A stretch of DNA of 18,240 bases, taken from assembly GCA_023379555.1 (NCBI GenBank), contig JAMCQR010000022.1, positions 1 to 18,240 of the forward strand, written 5' to 3'. Below the pieces are notes generated by a model that searched no databases, had not been told where the DNA came from, and worked only from the letters and a program-made list of their open reading frames with translations. Position 1 is the first letter of the stretch. Every line of letters starts with the position of its first letter. A program made the position numbers and the translations under genes. The DNA comes from Thermoplasmatota archaeon (GTDB lineage: Archaea; Thermoplasmatota; Thermoplasmata; Thermoplasmatales; GCA-001856825). Of the stretch, positions 7,487-14,445 are shown in pieces.

Positions 7487-9217
7487 GTGATAACCGTCGG
7501 TGGGCCCAATGGGAAAGGGATGAGTAAAACATTCCTCGGGGTGTTTGAACCCGTACTCTTTGCGAGACCATATCTGAAGAACGGAACTCGTCTGTTCATA
7601 TTGGTTATCACTGCAGGAGTCATCTCAAACGTTTCTCTTTTGCTTGTGCCTGTCTACATAGGGCAGGCAGTGTCAGCTCTGCAGAAAGGGACATTCTCGA
7701 GTATACCAAATATCGGTCTCTTCATTATTCTTGCTTATGCGATTTCGTCAATTGTAAATTTCATAGTTACATACGGGGCACAGTACATAAGTCAGAATTA
7801 TGCCCTCAATCTCAGGAAGGACTTTGTTGCTCATCTTGTAAGAAAGAAATTCTTGTTTTTCGAAACGCAAACTTCTGGAGATTTACTGTCAAGGGGGAGT
7901 CAGGACATAGAGCAGACAAGAAACTTCAATCTGAACATGTTCACCAACTTGTTTCCGACAATCTCCTTGATTGCCGCAGCCTTCATACTATTGTTCCTCA
8001 TCTCACCAGAATTCGCGCTATTTCTTCTCTTTGTCGTGCCCCCACTCATTTATCTCGGGATGATGTCTTCCCGTAGGCAGCGTCCGATATGGAAGCAGAT
8101 AAGGGATACTTACGGAAAGTTGGGTGAAACGCTGCAGGAAAATATCGTCGGTCAGAGAGTAGTGAGGGGACTGGCTGCCGAAAAACAGGAGATAGAAAAG
8201 TACAACTCGATGACGCAGGAGTACTATGTTGAGAACTACCAAGTGGTCAGATCAAGGGTATTCCACAACAGTCTCATGCCACTGGTAGTTGCTGCGGTTT
8301 CAAGTGCGATTCTCGTCATCGTTGGATATGAGGATCTGTTAAACAGTTACAATGTAGGAGGTCTCGTTTCTGCAGTCCTTATTTTTGCACTTCTAACGAG
8401 TCCAGTATCGTTTCTAGGAAGGATGATAATATTCTCTGAAAATTCAAGGGCCGCAATAGGAAGAATCAAGGAAATAACCGGTACCGGGGATGAAGAGTTT
8501 GTGGAGCAATCTCAAGAATCTCTGTCCCCGGGGATTCTCAGTTTTGATCACGTAGGGTTCAGGAGGGGAGACAGGATTATTCTAAAGGATGTCACATTTA
8601 AGGTAATGCCGGGAGAATTCATCGGTATCACTGGGAAGACCGGAGCTGGAAAGTCTTCTCTGGTCAATCTTATCACGAGGTACTACGAACCAGGTTCAGG
8701 TTCAATAACATTCAATGGAAGAAACACCAGGGACATCCCCTTGAGCTTGCTCCGAAGTAGAATTTCGATTGTGCCGCAGGAGATCAATATTCTCTCTGGA
8801 ACGATACGGGACAACATTTTGTTTGGAATCGAGGCGACCGACCAAAGAGTGAAGAAAGCTGCAAGTTTGGCATCCATCTCCGACTTTATTGAGTCTCTCC
8901 CCTCTAAGTACGATACTATGGTAGGGGAAAGAGGGCTGACACTTTCTGGCGGTCAGAGACAGAGAATAGCGATCGCTCGGGCAGTTCTAAGGGACCCATT
9001 GTTACTGATATTGGATGACGCTACATCCAGCGTTGATCCGGATACCGAAATTGCAATCTTCGAAAATCTGAAACGATCGATGAAAGACACGATCATTCTT
9101 ATGATCAGCCTAAGAGCATCTGCACTGTCTTTCGCAAACAAAGTGCTGATTCTGGAAGAGGGGGAACTCAAGACAGACGTAGGAGGGGAAGAGGGGCTAA
9201 ATGTCAACAGGATATGA
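7487..9217 (+). CDS. ABC exporter half-transporter with degenerate ATP site
   Basis: Membrane domain (six predicted helices, about 34-320) fused to an ATPase domain (about 350-576), the standard layout of an exporter half-transporter. Visible motifs are Walker A GKTGAGKS (383-390), Q-loop Q431, a canonical signature LSGGQ (486-490) and Walker B ending at D510. The catalytic glutamate after Walker B is aspartate (D511, ILDDATS), and the H-loop histidine is leucine (L542, MISLRAS). Both changes mark the catalytically weak subunit of heterodimeric exporters such as TM287/288 or BmrCD. It overlaps the next gene by 17 nt; that partner has the complementary motif pattern. I chose GTG at 7487 because of a nearby GGAGAAGGA; ATG at 7520 (residue 12) is possible. 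Substrate (lipid, drug or peptide) cannot be told from sequence. Confidence 0.93.
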   Translation: MITVGGPNGKGMSKTFLGVFEPVLFARPYLKNGTRLFILVITAGVISNVSLLLVPVYIGQAVSALQKGTFSSIPNIGLFIILAYAISSIVNFIVTYGAQYISQNYALNLRKDFVAHLVRKKFLFFETQTSGDLLSRGSQDIEQTRNFNLNMFTNLFPTISLIAAAFILLFLISPEFALFLLFVVPPLIYLGMMSSRRQRPIWKQIRDTYGKLGETLQENIVGQRVVRGLAAEKQEIEKYNSMTQEYYVENYQVVRSRVFHNSLMPLVVAAVSSAILVIVGYEDLLNSYNVGGLVSAVLIFALLTSPVSFLGRMIIFSENSRAAIGRIKEITGTGDEEFVEQSQESLSPGILSFDHVGFRRGDRIILKDVTFKVMPGEFIGITGKTGAGKSSLVNLITRYYEPGSGSITFNGRNTRDIPLSLLRSRISIVPQEINILSGTIRDNILFGIEATDQRVKKAASLASISDFIESLPSKYDTMVGERGLTLSGGQRQRIAIARAVLRDPLLLILDDATSSVDPDTEIAIFENLKRSMKDTIILMISLRASALSFANKVLILEEGELKTDVGGEEGLNVNRI

Positions 9218-10988
9218 TGCGGTAGAGGATCAATACATTAAGCCGGTGAAGGGCCGGAAGACTATGTTCAGGATGATCAGGGACGTCCTGAACCTAAAAA
9301 GGGATGCGACTGTCTTCACCATCTCAGTGGTTATATATGCAATCGGAGGGGTGTTGTATCCCCTCGCCCTAGGATTGGCCATCAATTCGGTGAAAGCAGG
9401 ACAGATTCGCCCCTTACTTCTTTATGCGGGTCTCTTCTTCCTGTTCTACCTCATACAATTCTTTAGCAATATCTGGATAAATCTAAGTTCAGTTAAGGTC
9501 GCCCAGGGAGTGATAAAGGGAATGAGAGATGGGGCTTTTAAGAAATTGCAGAGCGTCCCACTGGACTTCTACAGCAATGTTAAGTTGGGTTATCTTATAA
9601 GCAGAATCGCAAACGATGCCGAATCGATTTCCGATTTCCTCACCTATCAATTGCCCTCAGTGATATCTGGTGTCACGACAATAATAATTGCAGCAGTGAT
9701 AATGTTTGACCTCAACACCAAACTTGCACTCTACTCTCTTGTAGTAATGCCGGTGCTAGCTGTCTACACCTTAGCCATTCAACCGAGGGTCAGAAAGAAT
9801 TATCTCGCGACTAGAAGAGCGCTGGCAGCTATTACGGGCAACCTCGCAGAGACAATTGCAGCGATCCGGACGGTTAAGGCATTCAACGCAGAGGCACAGA
9901 CAGAAGGAAGATTTGGGAACCTAAATGAAAACAATTTCAAGGCCAACATGGTGGCCACTCGACTCACCTCATCATACAGCTCAGTAATAAGGTTCCTGGA
10001 AGCAGTCGGTATTTTCCTCGTGATATACGAGGGATCTCTATCTCTTCTTCACGGGCAGATTAGTTTGGGAATATTGGTCGCTTTCATCGCGTACGTTCAG
10101 CAGTTCTTCAACCCTATTGTGCAGCTGACCCAGCTCTACAACATGTACCAAAACTCGATGGTAGGTGCGTCCAGGATCTACGGAATAATAGACAGCACCC
10201 CTGAAAAGATGAAGGGGGAGATAGACGTGGCTTCCTTCTCAAAATCGATAAAGGTGAACAACGTGAGCGTTCGATACGATGGAAATGTTGCTCTCAAGAA
10301 TGTGACCGTGGAAATCAAGAAGGGGGAATGCGTTGCAATTGTTGGCAGAACAGGGGCTGGAAAGACGACATTGACCAATGTCATCCTAAAGTTCAAATTC
10401 CCGAACGAAGGGGATGTCCTCCTTGATCTGAAAGAATTGAATGAGATTGAGACAAACGCCTACCGGAAGTTGATAGTTCCAGTACTGCAGGAACCGTTTC
10501 TATTCAATGGTACAGTCTTCGAGAACGTAGAGTATTCAAAGAGGGGTATCACTAAGGAAGAAGTACAGCGGCTTATCGATGTCTACGGCATGTCTGAAAT
10601 TTTCAGAAATTTGCCTAATGGAATAGATTCTCCTGTGGGCGAGATGGGAAGAAACATGTCAGAGGGACAGAGACAGGCGGTTTCCATACTGAGGGCATTC
10701 GTCAGGAACCCTGAAATAATAATCATGGACGAGGCAACTGCGCAGATAGATTCAAGGTCTGAAAAAGCAATCATAACAGCGATGCGAAGTTATGCAAAGA
10801 ACGGAACCCTGATCCTGATCTCCCACCGGTTCTCACTGATAACCCTTTCAGACAGGATCATAGTCCTTGAAGAGGGTGGTGTGGTACAGGAAGGTACCCT
10901 CAACGTACTGGCCAAAGAAGAAGGGACTTTCAGGGAACTGTACAAGAGGAGTGTCAGCTCATACGTGAGCGGGACAGGCGGTTTTTAA
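9201..10988 (+). CDS. ABC exporter half-transporter, catalytic partner
   Basis: 595 residues: six-helix exporter membrane domain (about 37-310) and ATPase domain (about 345-595). Walker A is GRTGAGKT (382-389), Q-loop Q430, Walker B IIIMD510 with catalytic E511, and H-loop H542 (ISHRFS) is intact. Its signature motif is altered to MSEGQ (486-490). In a head-to-tail heterodimer, this protein's Walker motifs would pair with the intact LSGGQ of the upstream subunit to form the working site. Its own altered signature would face the degenerate Walker B/H-loop of that subunit. The ATG at 9201 overlaps the end of the preceding gene by 17 nt, with a purine-rich GGAGGGGAAGAGGGG stretch upstream. Translational coupling and matching degeneracy both indicate an obligate heterodimer. 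Substrate unknown. Confidence 0.94.
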   Translation: MSTGYDAVEDQYIKPVKGRKTMFRMIRDVLNLKRDATVFTISVVIYAIGGVLYPLALGLAINSVKAGQIRPLLLYAGLFFLFYLIQFFSNIWINLSSVKVAQGVIKGMRDGAFKKLQSVPLDFYSNVKLGYLISRIANDAESISDFLTYQLPSVISGVTTIIIAAVIMFDLNTKLALYSLVVMPVLAVYTLAIQPRVRKNYLATRRALAAITGNLAETIAAIRTVKAFNAEAQTEGRFGNLNENNFKANMVATRLTSSYSSVIRFLEAVGIFLVIYEGSLSLLHGQISLGILVAFIAYVQQFFNPIVQLTQLYNMYQNSMVGASRIYGIIDSTPEKMKGEIDVASFSKSIKVNNVSVRYDGNVALKNVTVEIKKGECVAIVGRTGAGKTTLTNVILKFKFPNEGDVLLDLKELNEIETNAYRKLIVPVLQEPFLFNGTVFENVEYSKRGITKEEVQRLIDVYGMSEIFRNLPNGIDSPVGEMGRNMSEGQRQAVSILRAFVRNPEIIIMDEATAQIDSRSEKAIITAMRSYAKNGTLILISHRFSLITLSDRIIVLEEGGVVQEGTLNVLAKEEGTFRELYKRSVSSYVSGTGGF

Positions 10989-10989
10989 G
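10982..10989 (+). promoter_or_regulatory. Possible TATA box for the FAD oxidoreductase gene
   Basis: TTTTTAAG overlaps the stop of the ABC gene and is centred about 28 bp before the TTG at 11014. It fits a leaderless transcript starting at that TTG; the match to a TATA consensus is moderate. Confidence 0.35.
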
Positions 10990-11013
10990 AAACCAAAAAT
11001 TCATTCATTATCG

Positions 11014-12147
11014 TTGAATCTCCCTGTGTTGTTAACGGAGAGAGCAAACATTGTTGTGATCGGTGGAGGTCTCATAGGACTTTCGATTGCTGCAAAGCTC
11101 TCTGAGAGAAGTAAAGGAATTTTCGTGCTAGAGAAGAATTCCAAGGCGGGTCAAGAGACAAGCAGTCGCAACAGTGGGGTTATTCATTCCGGAATTCACT
11201 ATCCCAAAGGGTCCCTGAAGGCCACATTGTCTGTAAGGGGAAACGAGTTGCTTTATAATTTATGTTCGAAGTACCGGATCCCCCACAAAAAGCTCGGTAA
11301 ACTTACGGTAGCTATTGGAGAGAAAGAAATAGCGGAAATTGAGAGACTCAAGAAACAGGGGGAAGAAAATGGAGTTCCAGGTCTCAAAATGCTTGAAGGG
11401 GAAGAGGCTAAGGAACTGGAACCCAACCTGCATTCTGACAGGGCCTTACTTTCTCCAACGAGCGGGATTGTGGAAGCGAGCGAACTTGTGAATTATTATC
11501 AATCCAGGATCAGTTTGAACGGAGCATTCGTCTCGACTTCAACAGAAGTTGTTGGTATTAGTATGAAAAAAACAGGCTACGAACTGATCTGTAGGGATGT
11601 TGGTGGGGAATTCAATTTGATTGCGGATACAGTGATAAATGCAGCTGGTCTAAATTCCGATAAAATTGCGGCAATGGCAGGATTGGATATTGACAGGTTA
11701 GGATACAGACTACACTACTGCAAGGGTGATTATTTCAGGATACATGGATCCCCGCCGATAAAACACCTAGTCTATCCAGTACCGAAGGGAGCGGGATTAG
11801 GCATACACGCGACCCCGGACTTCTCAGGTTCAGTCAAAATTGGGCCGAATGCATATTACGTGGATGAGTTAGATTATAGAGTCACAACAAATGTAGAAGA
11901 TTTCCGCGCAGCCGTGGGGAGATATCTCCCTGTAGTGTTACACATGAATATACAAGAAGATTCATCAGGAATCCGTCCAAAGTTACAAGGTCCTAGTGAT
12001 TCTTTCAGGGATTTTGTGATTTCCGAAGAAGCAGATGAAGGATTTCCCGGATTCATAAACCTAATTGGAATAGAATCTCCAGGTTTGACGGCAATACCGG
12101 CCATTGCTGATTTAGTTTCTGATATCTACTTAGAGAAATTGAAATAG
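11014..12147 (+). CDS. FAD-dependent oxidoreductase, L-2-hydroxyglutarate oxidase-like
   Basis: A 377-residue DAO/glycerol-3-phosphate-oxidase-fold flavoenzyme. The FAD dinucleotide motif VVIGGGLIGLSIA is at 14-26, with the acidic ribose-binding E40 after it. The segment SSRNSGVIHSGIHYPKGSLK (50-69) and the C-terminal INLIGIESPGLTA closely match the L-2-hydroxyglutarate oxidase/dehydrogenase (LhgO, L2HGDH) group. Such enzymes oxidise L-2-hydroxyglutarate to 2-oxoglutarate and pass electrons to oxygen or the quinone pool. The precise substrate here is inferred. The start is uncertain: no ATG precedes the Rossmann motif, so TTG at 11014 (possible TATA 28 bp upstream) or GTG at 11026 are candidates. 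It lies 25 nt after the ABC genes and may be in the same transcript, with no obvious functional link. It converges on the next gene with a 17-nt gap. Confidence 0.85.
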   Translation: MNLPVLLTERANIVVIGGGLIGLSIAAKLSERSKGIFVLEKNSKAGQETSSRNSGVIHSGIHYPKGSLKATLSVRGNELLYNLCSKYRIPHKKLGKLTVAIGEKEIAEIERLKKQGEENGVPGLKMLEGEEAKELEPNLHSDRALLSPTSGIVEASELVNYYQSRISLNGAFVSTSTEVVGISMKKTGYELICRDVGGEFNLIADTVINAAGLNSDKIAAMAGLDIDRLGYRLHYCKGDYFRIHGSPPIKHLVYPVPKGAGLGIHATPDFSGSVKIGPNAYYVDELDYRVTTNVEDFRAAVGRYLPVVLHMNIQEDSSGIRPKLQGPSDSFRDFVISEEADEGFPGFINLIGIESPGLTAIPAIADLVSDIYLEKLK

Positions 12148-12164
12148 GCTGTAATTCAGAATTA

Positions 12165-12608
12165 TCAAAGGTGAGCGCCCTGTTGAGATTCTTTTAAACT
12201 CCTTTCAAGAGAATCCCTGATTTTTACGTATGCTATTATCAGAAGAATTCCAGAAATCACACCTCCGAAGATCAGCTGAACGATTCCGAGTACCAGTGAA
12301 GGCATCTCTGCTTCTCTGATCTTCTCTAATAGGAGTTTTTTGTACACTAGGAAATAATCAAGCAGAATCCAGACTAACCCTATTACGAAGAAAATTGAGA
12401 ATACAACTGCTGCAATTCCCAAACCAAACAAAGGAGAAGTAGGATAGCTAATATAAGTCCCGGTGGACGTAGTGGTCGTTACACGAGCGATGGCAAAGAA
12501 AGTTAGAAGACTGAATGTGATAACTACCCCAATTGCGAAGAAAATGAGCTGCAAGACTATTGCAACCAAAGTGAGCGTCTTTGCAGTACTTGCATCACTG
12601 TCCAACAT
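12165..12608 (-). CDS. Four-helix membrane protein of unknown function
   Basis: About 147 residues from the ATG at 12608. It has four hydrophobic segments: two N-terminal (about 11-40), one central and one near the C-terminus, with a Thr/Ser-rich external loop (TTTTSTGTYISYPTSP) between the second and third. The C-terminus is charged (KIRDSLERSLKESQQ). I recognise no catalytic motif. The layout is reminiscent of small DUF4870/DUF973-like archaeal membrane proteins, but I cannot place it. A longer start at TTG 12620 is possible, but a TATA box at 12632-12638 sits 27 bp from the ATG at 12608 and only 15 bp from the TTG, so the shorter form is preferred. The gene is monocistronic by promoter position. 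Confidence 0.7.
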   Translation of the reverse strand: MLDSDASTAKTLTLVAIVLQLIFFAIGVVITFSLLTFFAIARVTTTTSTGTYISYPTSPLFGLGIAAVVFSIFFVIGLVWILLDYFLVYKKLLLEKIREAEMPSLVLGIVQLIFGGVISGILLIIAYVKIRDSLERSLKESQQGAHL

Positions 12609-12631
12609 TTCGCTTAGCAATTTACTGAATC

Positions 12632-12638
12632 TATATAA
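12632..12638 (-). promoter_or_regulatory. TATA box of the four-helix membrane protein gene
   Basis: TTATATA on the minus strand, centred 27 bp upstream of the ATG at 12608, in the short gap after the peptidase S51-like gene. Predicts a leaderless mRNA and decides the start codon. Confidence 0.6.
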
Positions 12639-12663
12639 CTATTCCTAAAAGTGCCTGAGGAGG

Positions 12664-13221
12664 TCAGCTTGAAGTTGACTGGATTGCTATCCATCCATCT
12701 TCTGGAATCCCAATAACGGAACCCTCCTTGCTCGATTCAAGTTTATCAGATTTGAAGTTGAAGTGAACCTTGACATAGATGTCCACCAGGCCAAAACCTT
12801 CATAAAATTTCCCATCCGCTTCTCCTCCCCTCGAAAGCACGATAGCTCCCGCAGAATTTCCAATTATTGTTCCGTTAAATCTCTTCAATTTCTTCTGAAT
12901 TGAGAGTTTCTCGATTTCCTTCTTGAGTATCTCTGGATCTCCTCCTGGCAGATAGACCACATCTGCAACAGAGAACTTGTTGTCCATCTCGGTAACAGAG
13001 TCATCCTTTTCCAGAAATAGGACTTTCTCAAATCCGATGTTTAGGAAGTACCCTCTGTATATCTCCCTGTATTGATTTTCCTTCCTCTTCGACTCAGAAG
13101 TCCACGGAATCACCAGGACCTTCTTTGTCCTTGAAGTTCTTGCAATAAATGTGAACATAGTTCTATTGGTTCTCTCCTTTACATCCTCGCCCCCTTGAAG
13201 TATGATGAGACTTGAGGTCAT
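12664..13221 (-). CDS. Peptidase S51 / class I glutamine amidotransferase-like protein
   Basis: 185 residues from the ATG at 13221. The fold is suggested by an N-terminal strand ending in QGGED, VLVIPWTS (about 35-42), the VVYLPGGDPE loop (88-97) and the nucleophile elbow GNSAGA with S123. H153 (KVHFNF) is a likely partner, as in cyanophycinase/PepE-type serine hydrolases. Family members are roughly 200-230 residues, so this one is slightly short and ends soon after IPEDGWIAI. Substrate unknown: dipeptidase E-like, cyanophycinase-like and other hydrolase roles are all possible. A longer start at TTG 13227 exists, but the TATA box centred about 28 bp before the ATG favours the ATG. Nothing nearby indicates a pathway. 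Confidence 0.8.
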   Translation of the reverse strand: MTSSLIILQGGEDVKERTNRTMFTFIARTSRTKKVLVIPWTSESKRKENQYREIYRGYFLNIGFEKVLFLEKDDSVTEMDNKFSVADVVYLPGGDPEILKKEIEKLSIQKKLKRFNGTIIGNSAGAIVLSRGGEADGKFYEGFGLVDIYVKVHFNFKSDKLESSKEGSVIGIPEDGWIAIQSTSS

Positions 13222-13245
13222 ATTCAAACGATAAAGCCGTTACTA

Positions 13246-13255
13246 ATATATTTAA
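13246..13255 (-). promoter_or_regulatory. TATA box of the peptidase S51-like gene
   Basis: TTAAATATAT on the minus strand, centred about 28 bp upstream of the ATG at 13221; a good TATA match with a leaderless start. Overlapping palindromes lie just upstream at 13266-13280. Confidence 0.65.
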
Positions 13256-13265
13256 GGAGTGGTGC

Positions 13266-13280
13266 AACTGCAGTTAACTG
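13266..13280. promoter_or_regulatory. Two overlapping palindromes upstream of the S51-gene promoter
   Basis: AACTGCAGTT (13266-13275) and CAGTTAACTG (13271-13280) are each perfect 10-bp palindromes sharing CAGTT. They sit just upstream of the TATA box, where an archaeal activator or repressor dimer might bind. Operator function is a guess. Confidence 0.3.
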
Positions 13281-13407
13281 ATGAACCAAACAAAACAAAT
13301 TCAATAAAGGTGCAGTCCATTTTAAAAATTCATCAGTCAATATTTTCCAACTGACAAGCAGCGTGAACACAGATCGCAGGCTGCTCTGAGATTGCCAAAC
13401 ATTCTTG

Positions 13408-13426
13408 AATAGCCCCGAGCAGATTC
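13408..13426. repeat. att-like copy of the tRNA-Gln 3' end (left border)
   Basis: 19 bases (AATAGCCCCGAGCAGATTC) identical to 18113-18131 in direct orientation. Identity ends sharply on both sides. The sequence equals tRNA positions 57-73 plus two downstream bases, so it is a 3' tRNA fragment with no tRNA body. Confidence 0.8.
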
Positions 13427-13491
13427 ACCTAAAAGAATAAGCGAAGCCGTTAAAATCTAATCTTCATCTTTGAATAAAACAGCACTAGAAC

Positions 13492-13716
13492 TCATAGTAA
13501 GTTTTCAAACTCTTCAGCAGTTAGTTCTGACTGCCTAATTATTGCTCTGAGCGTACCCTTCTTCAGTTCTCTATGCTGAGGTACCGTTATTGTTAGGGCT
13601 TTCTCTCCTTCCCGACGCATAATTACGTGGCTACCAGTCTGATGATCGATGAAAAATCCGATCTTGGTTAATGCTTTGACGACATCAGAACCAGAGACTG
13701 CCGGAAGTTTAGGCAC
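13492..13716 (-). CDS. hicA: HicA-family mRNA interferase toxin
   Basis: A 74-residue HicA/YcfA protein with a double-stranded-RNA-binding-like fold. Recognisable elements are SGSDVVKALTKIGF (8-21), the catalytic-histidine segment GSH30VIMRR, and the C-terminal ITVPQHRELKKGTLRAIIRQ, strongly characteristic of the family. HicA toxins cleave mRNA (and tmRNA in bacteria) and are neutralised by HicB. The length is typical and the histidine is present, so it is probably functional. The start is GTG at 13716 inside the end of hicB, an 8-nt overlap that couples their translation. It lies at the left border of the putative island, 65 bp from the att-like repeat, where an addiction module would stabilise the element. 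Confidence 0.93.
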   Translation of the reverse strand: MPKLPAVSGSDVVKALTKIGFFIDHQTGSHVIMRREGEKALTITVPQHRELKKGTLRAIIRQSELTAEEFENLL

Positions 13717-13918
13717 TTATAGGCACTTCCACGGCCATCTCCACTGGTATGGGTTGACCATGTTTCCTAAGGCTCTCTATATATCCTGCTATTGCATCCT
13801 TTATGTTCTCGATTGCCCCGTCGAACGTGTCTCCCTCAGAAATGCAACCAGGGAGTGCTGGCACGGTAACCGTGTATCCTCCAACACTCTGAGGCTCCAG
13901 GATTACGGTATATTTCAT
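13709..13918 (-). CDS. hicB: HicB-family antitoxin
   Basis: A 69-residue protein with the partial RNase-H-like fold of HicB: YTVILEPQSVGGYTVTVPAL, then the family motif PGCISEGDTFDGAIENIKDA and a helix ending YIESLRKHGQPIP. It binds and inhibits HicA. There is no C-terminal ribbon-helix-helix or HTH extension, so this short form probably cannot bind DNA by itself, and autoregulation, if any, must work otherwise. It is transcribed first, upstream of hicA. The ATG at 13918 lies about 27 bp after a TATA-like CTTTATTC, giving a leaderless mRNA in which the antitoxin is made first. Confidence 0.93.
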   Translation of the reverse strand: MKYTVILEPQSVGGYTVTVPALPGCISEGDTFDGAIENIKDAIAGYIESLRKHGQPIPVEMAVEVPISA

Positions 13919-13940
13919 ATTATTCTAATCAATAACCATA

Positions 13941-13948
13941 GAATAAAG
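13941..13948 (-). promoter_or_regulatory. TATA box of the hicBA operon
   Basis: CTTTATTC on the minus strand, preceded by GGAAAC, which is purine-rich like a BRE. It is centred about 27 bp upstream of the hicB ATG. Confidence 0.6.
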
Positions 13949-14445
13949 GTTTCCATTCTTTTGTTAACCCGGATCAGCATTAGTTAGAAGAGGCCTTGCT
14001 TTCGTGCATTTCCAGTCTTAATCATTTCTGATTCATTTAGGCGATGATACTTCCTATTCATGTACCAAAACTTTCTTCCTACTGAAACTGTATTCTTTCG
14101 TTCAGTCAGTCATATCGTTCATAGCTCTTATTGTAGAAATTTACGGCATCGGTAACCCCACAGACGATTCAGTGTGTATTTTCCTTTTCTTCGTTTCCTT
14201 CATGTACTTTGATTCTCGATTTGACCAACTATGTGCTTAGGACTTTACCCAGTGCAGACAGTACAATTGCTCTATCCAATGCTGTGGGGAAAGTAAAGGT
14301 AAAGGGAGGAGAGGGAAGGGATCGGCGTAATCTCTTCAACACTAGGAGTGGAAGTATTCTAAAAGACCGGGGAAATCGATGAAGCTGACGGAAGAACTGG
14401 ATCTGCATATAGTGTAAGATTGAAAGAGTTATGGAACAAATTATT
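13949..14445. other. Roughly 500-nt stretch with no convincing gene
   Basis: Between the hicBA promoter and the ubiA stop I find no frame with a start, normal length and family motifs on either strand. Short open stretches occur (e.g. plus strand about 14022-14240, without an ATG near its beginning), with about as many stops as chance gives. The part from 14280 to 14340 is unusually purine-rich on the plus strand. It may hold decayed element DNA, but nothing identifiable. Confidence 0.5.

Noticed and set aside
13990..14290. Minus-strand frame with protein-like fragments (e.g. DAVNFYNKSYERYD) suggesting a decayed transposase
   Set aside because: It contains about seven stops in roughly 100 codons, what chance predicts, and no DDE or other transposase motif could be placed.
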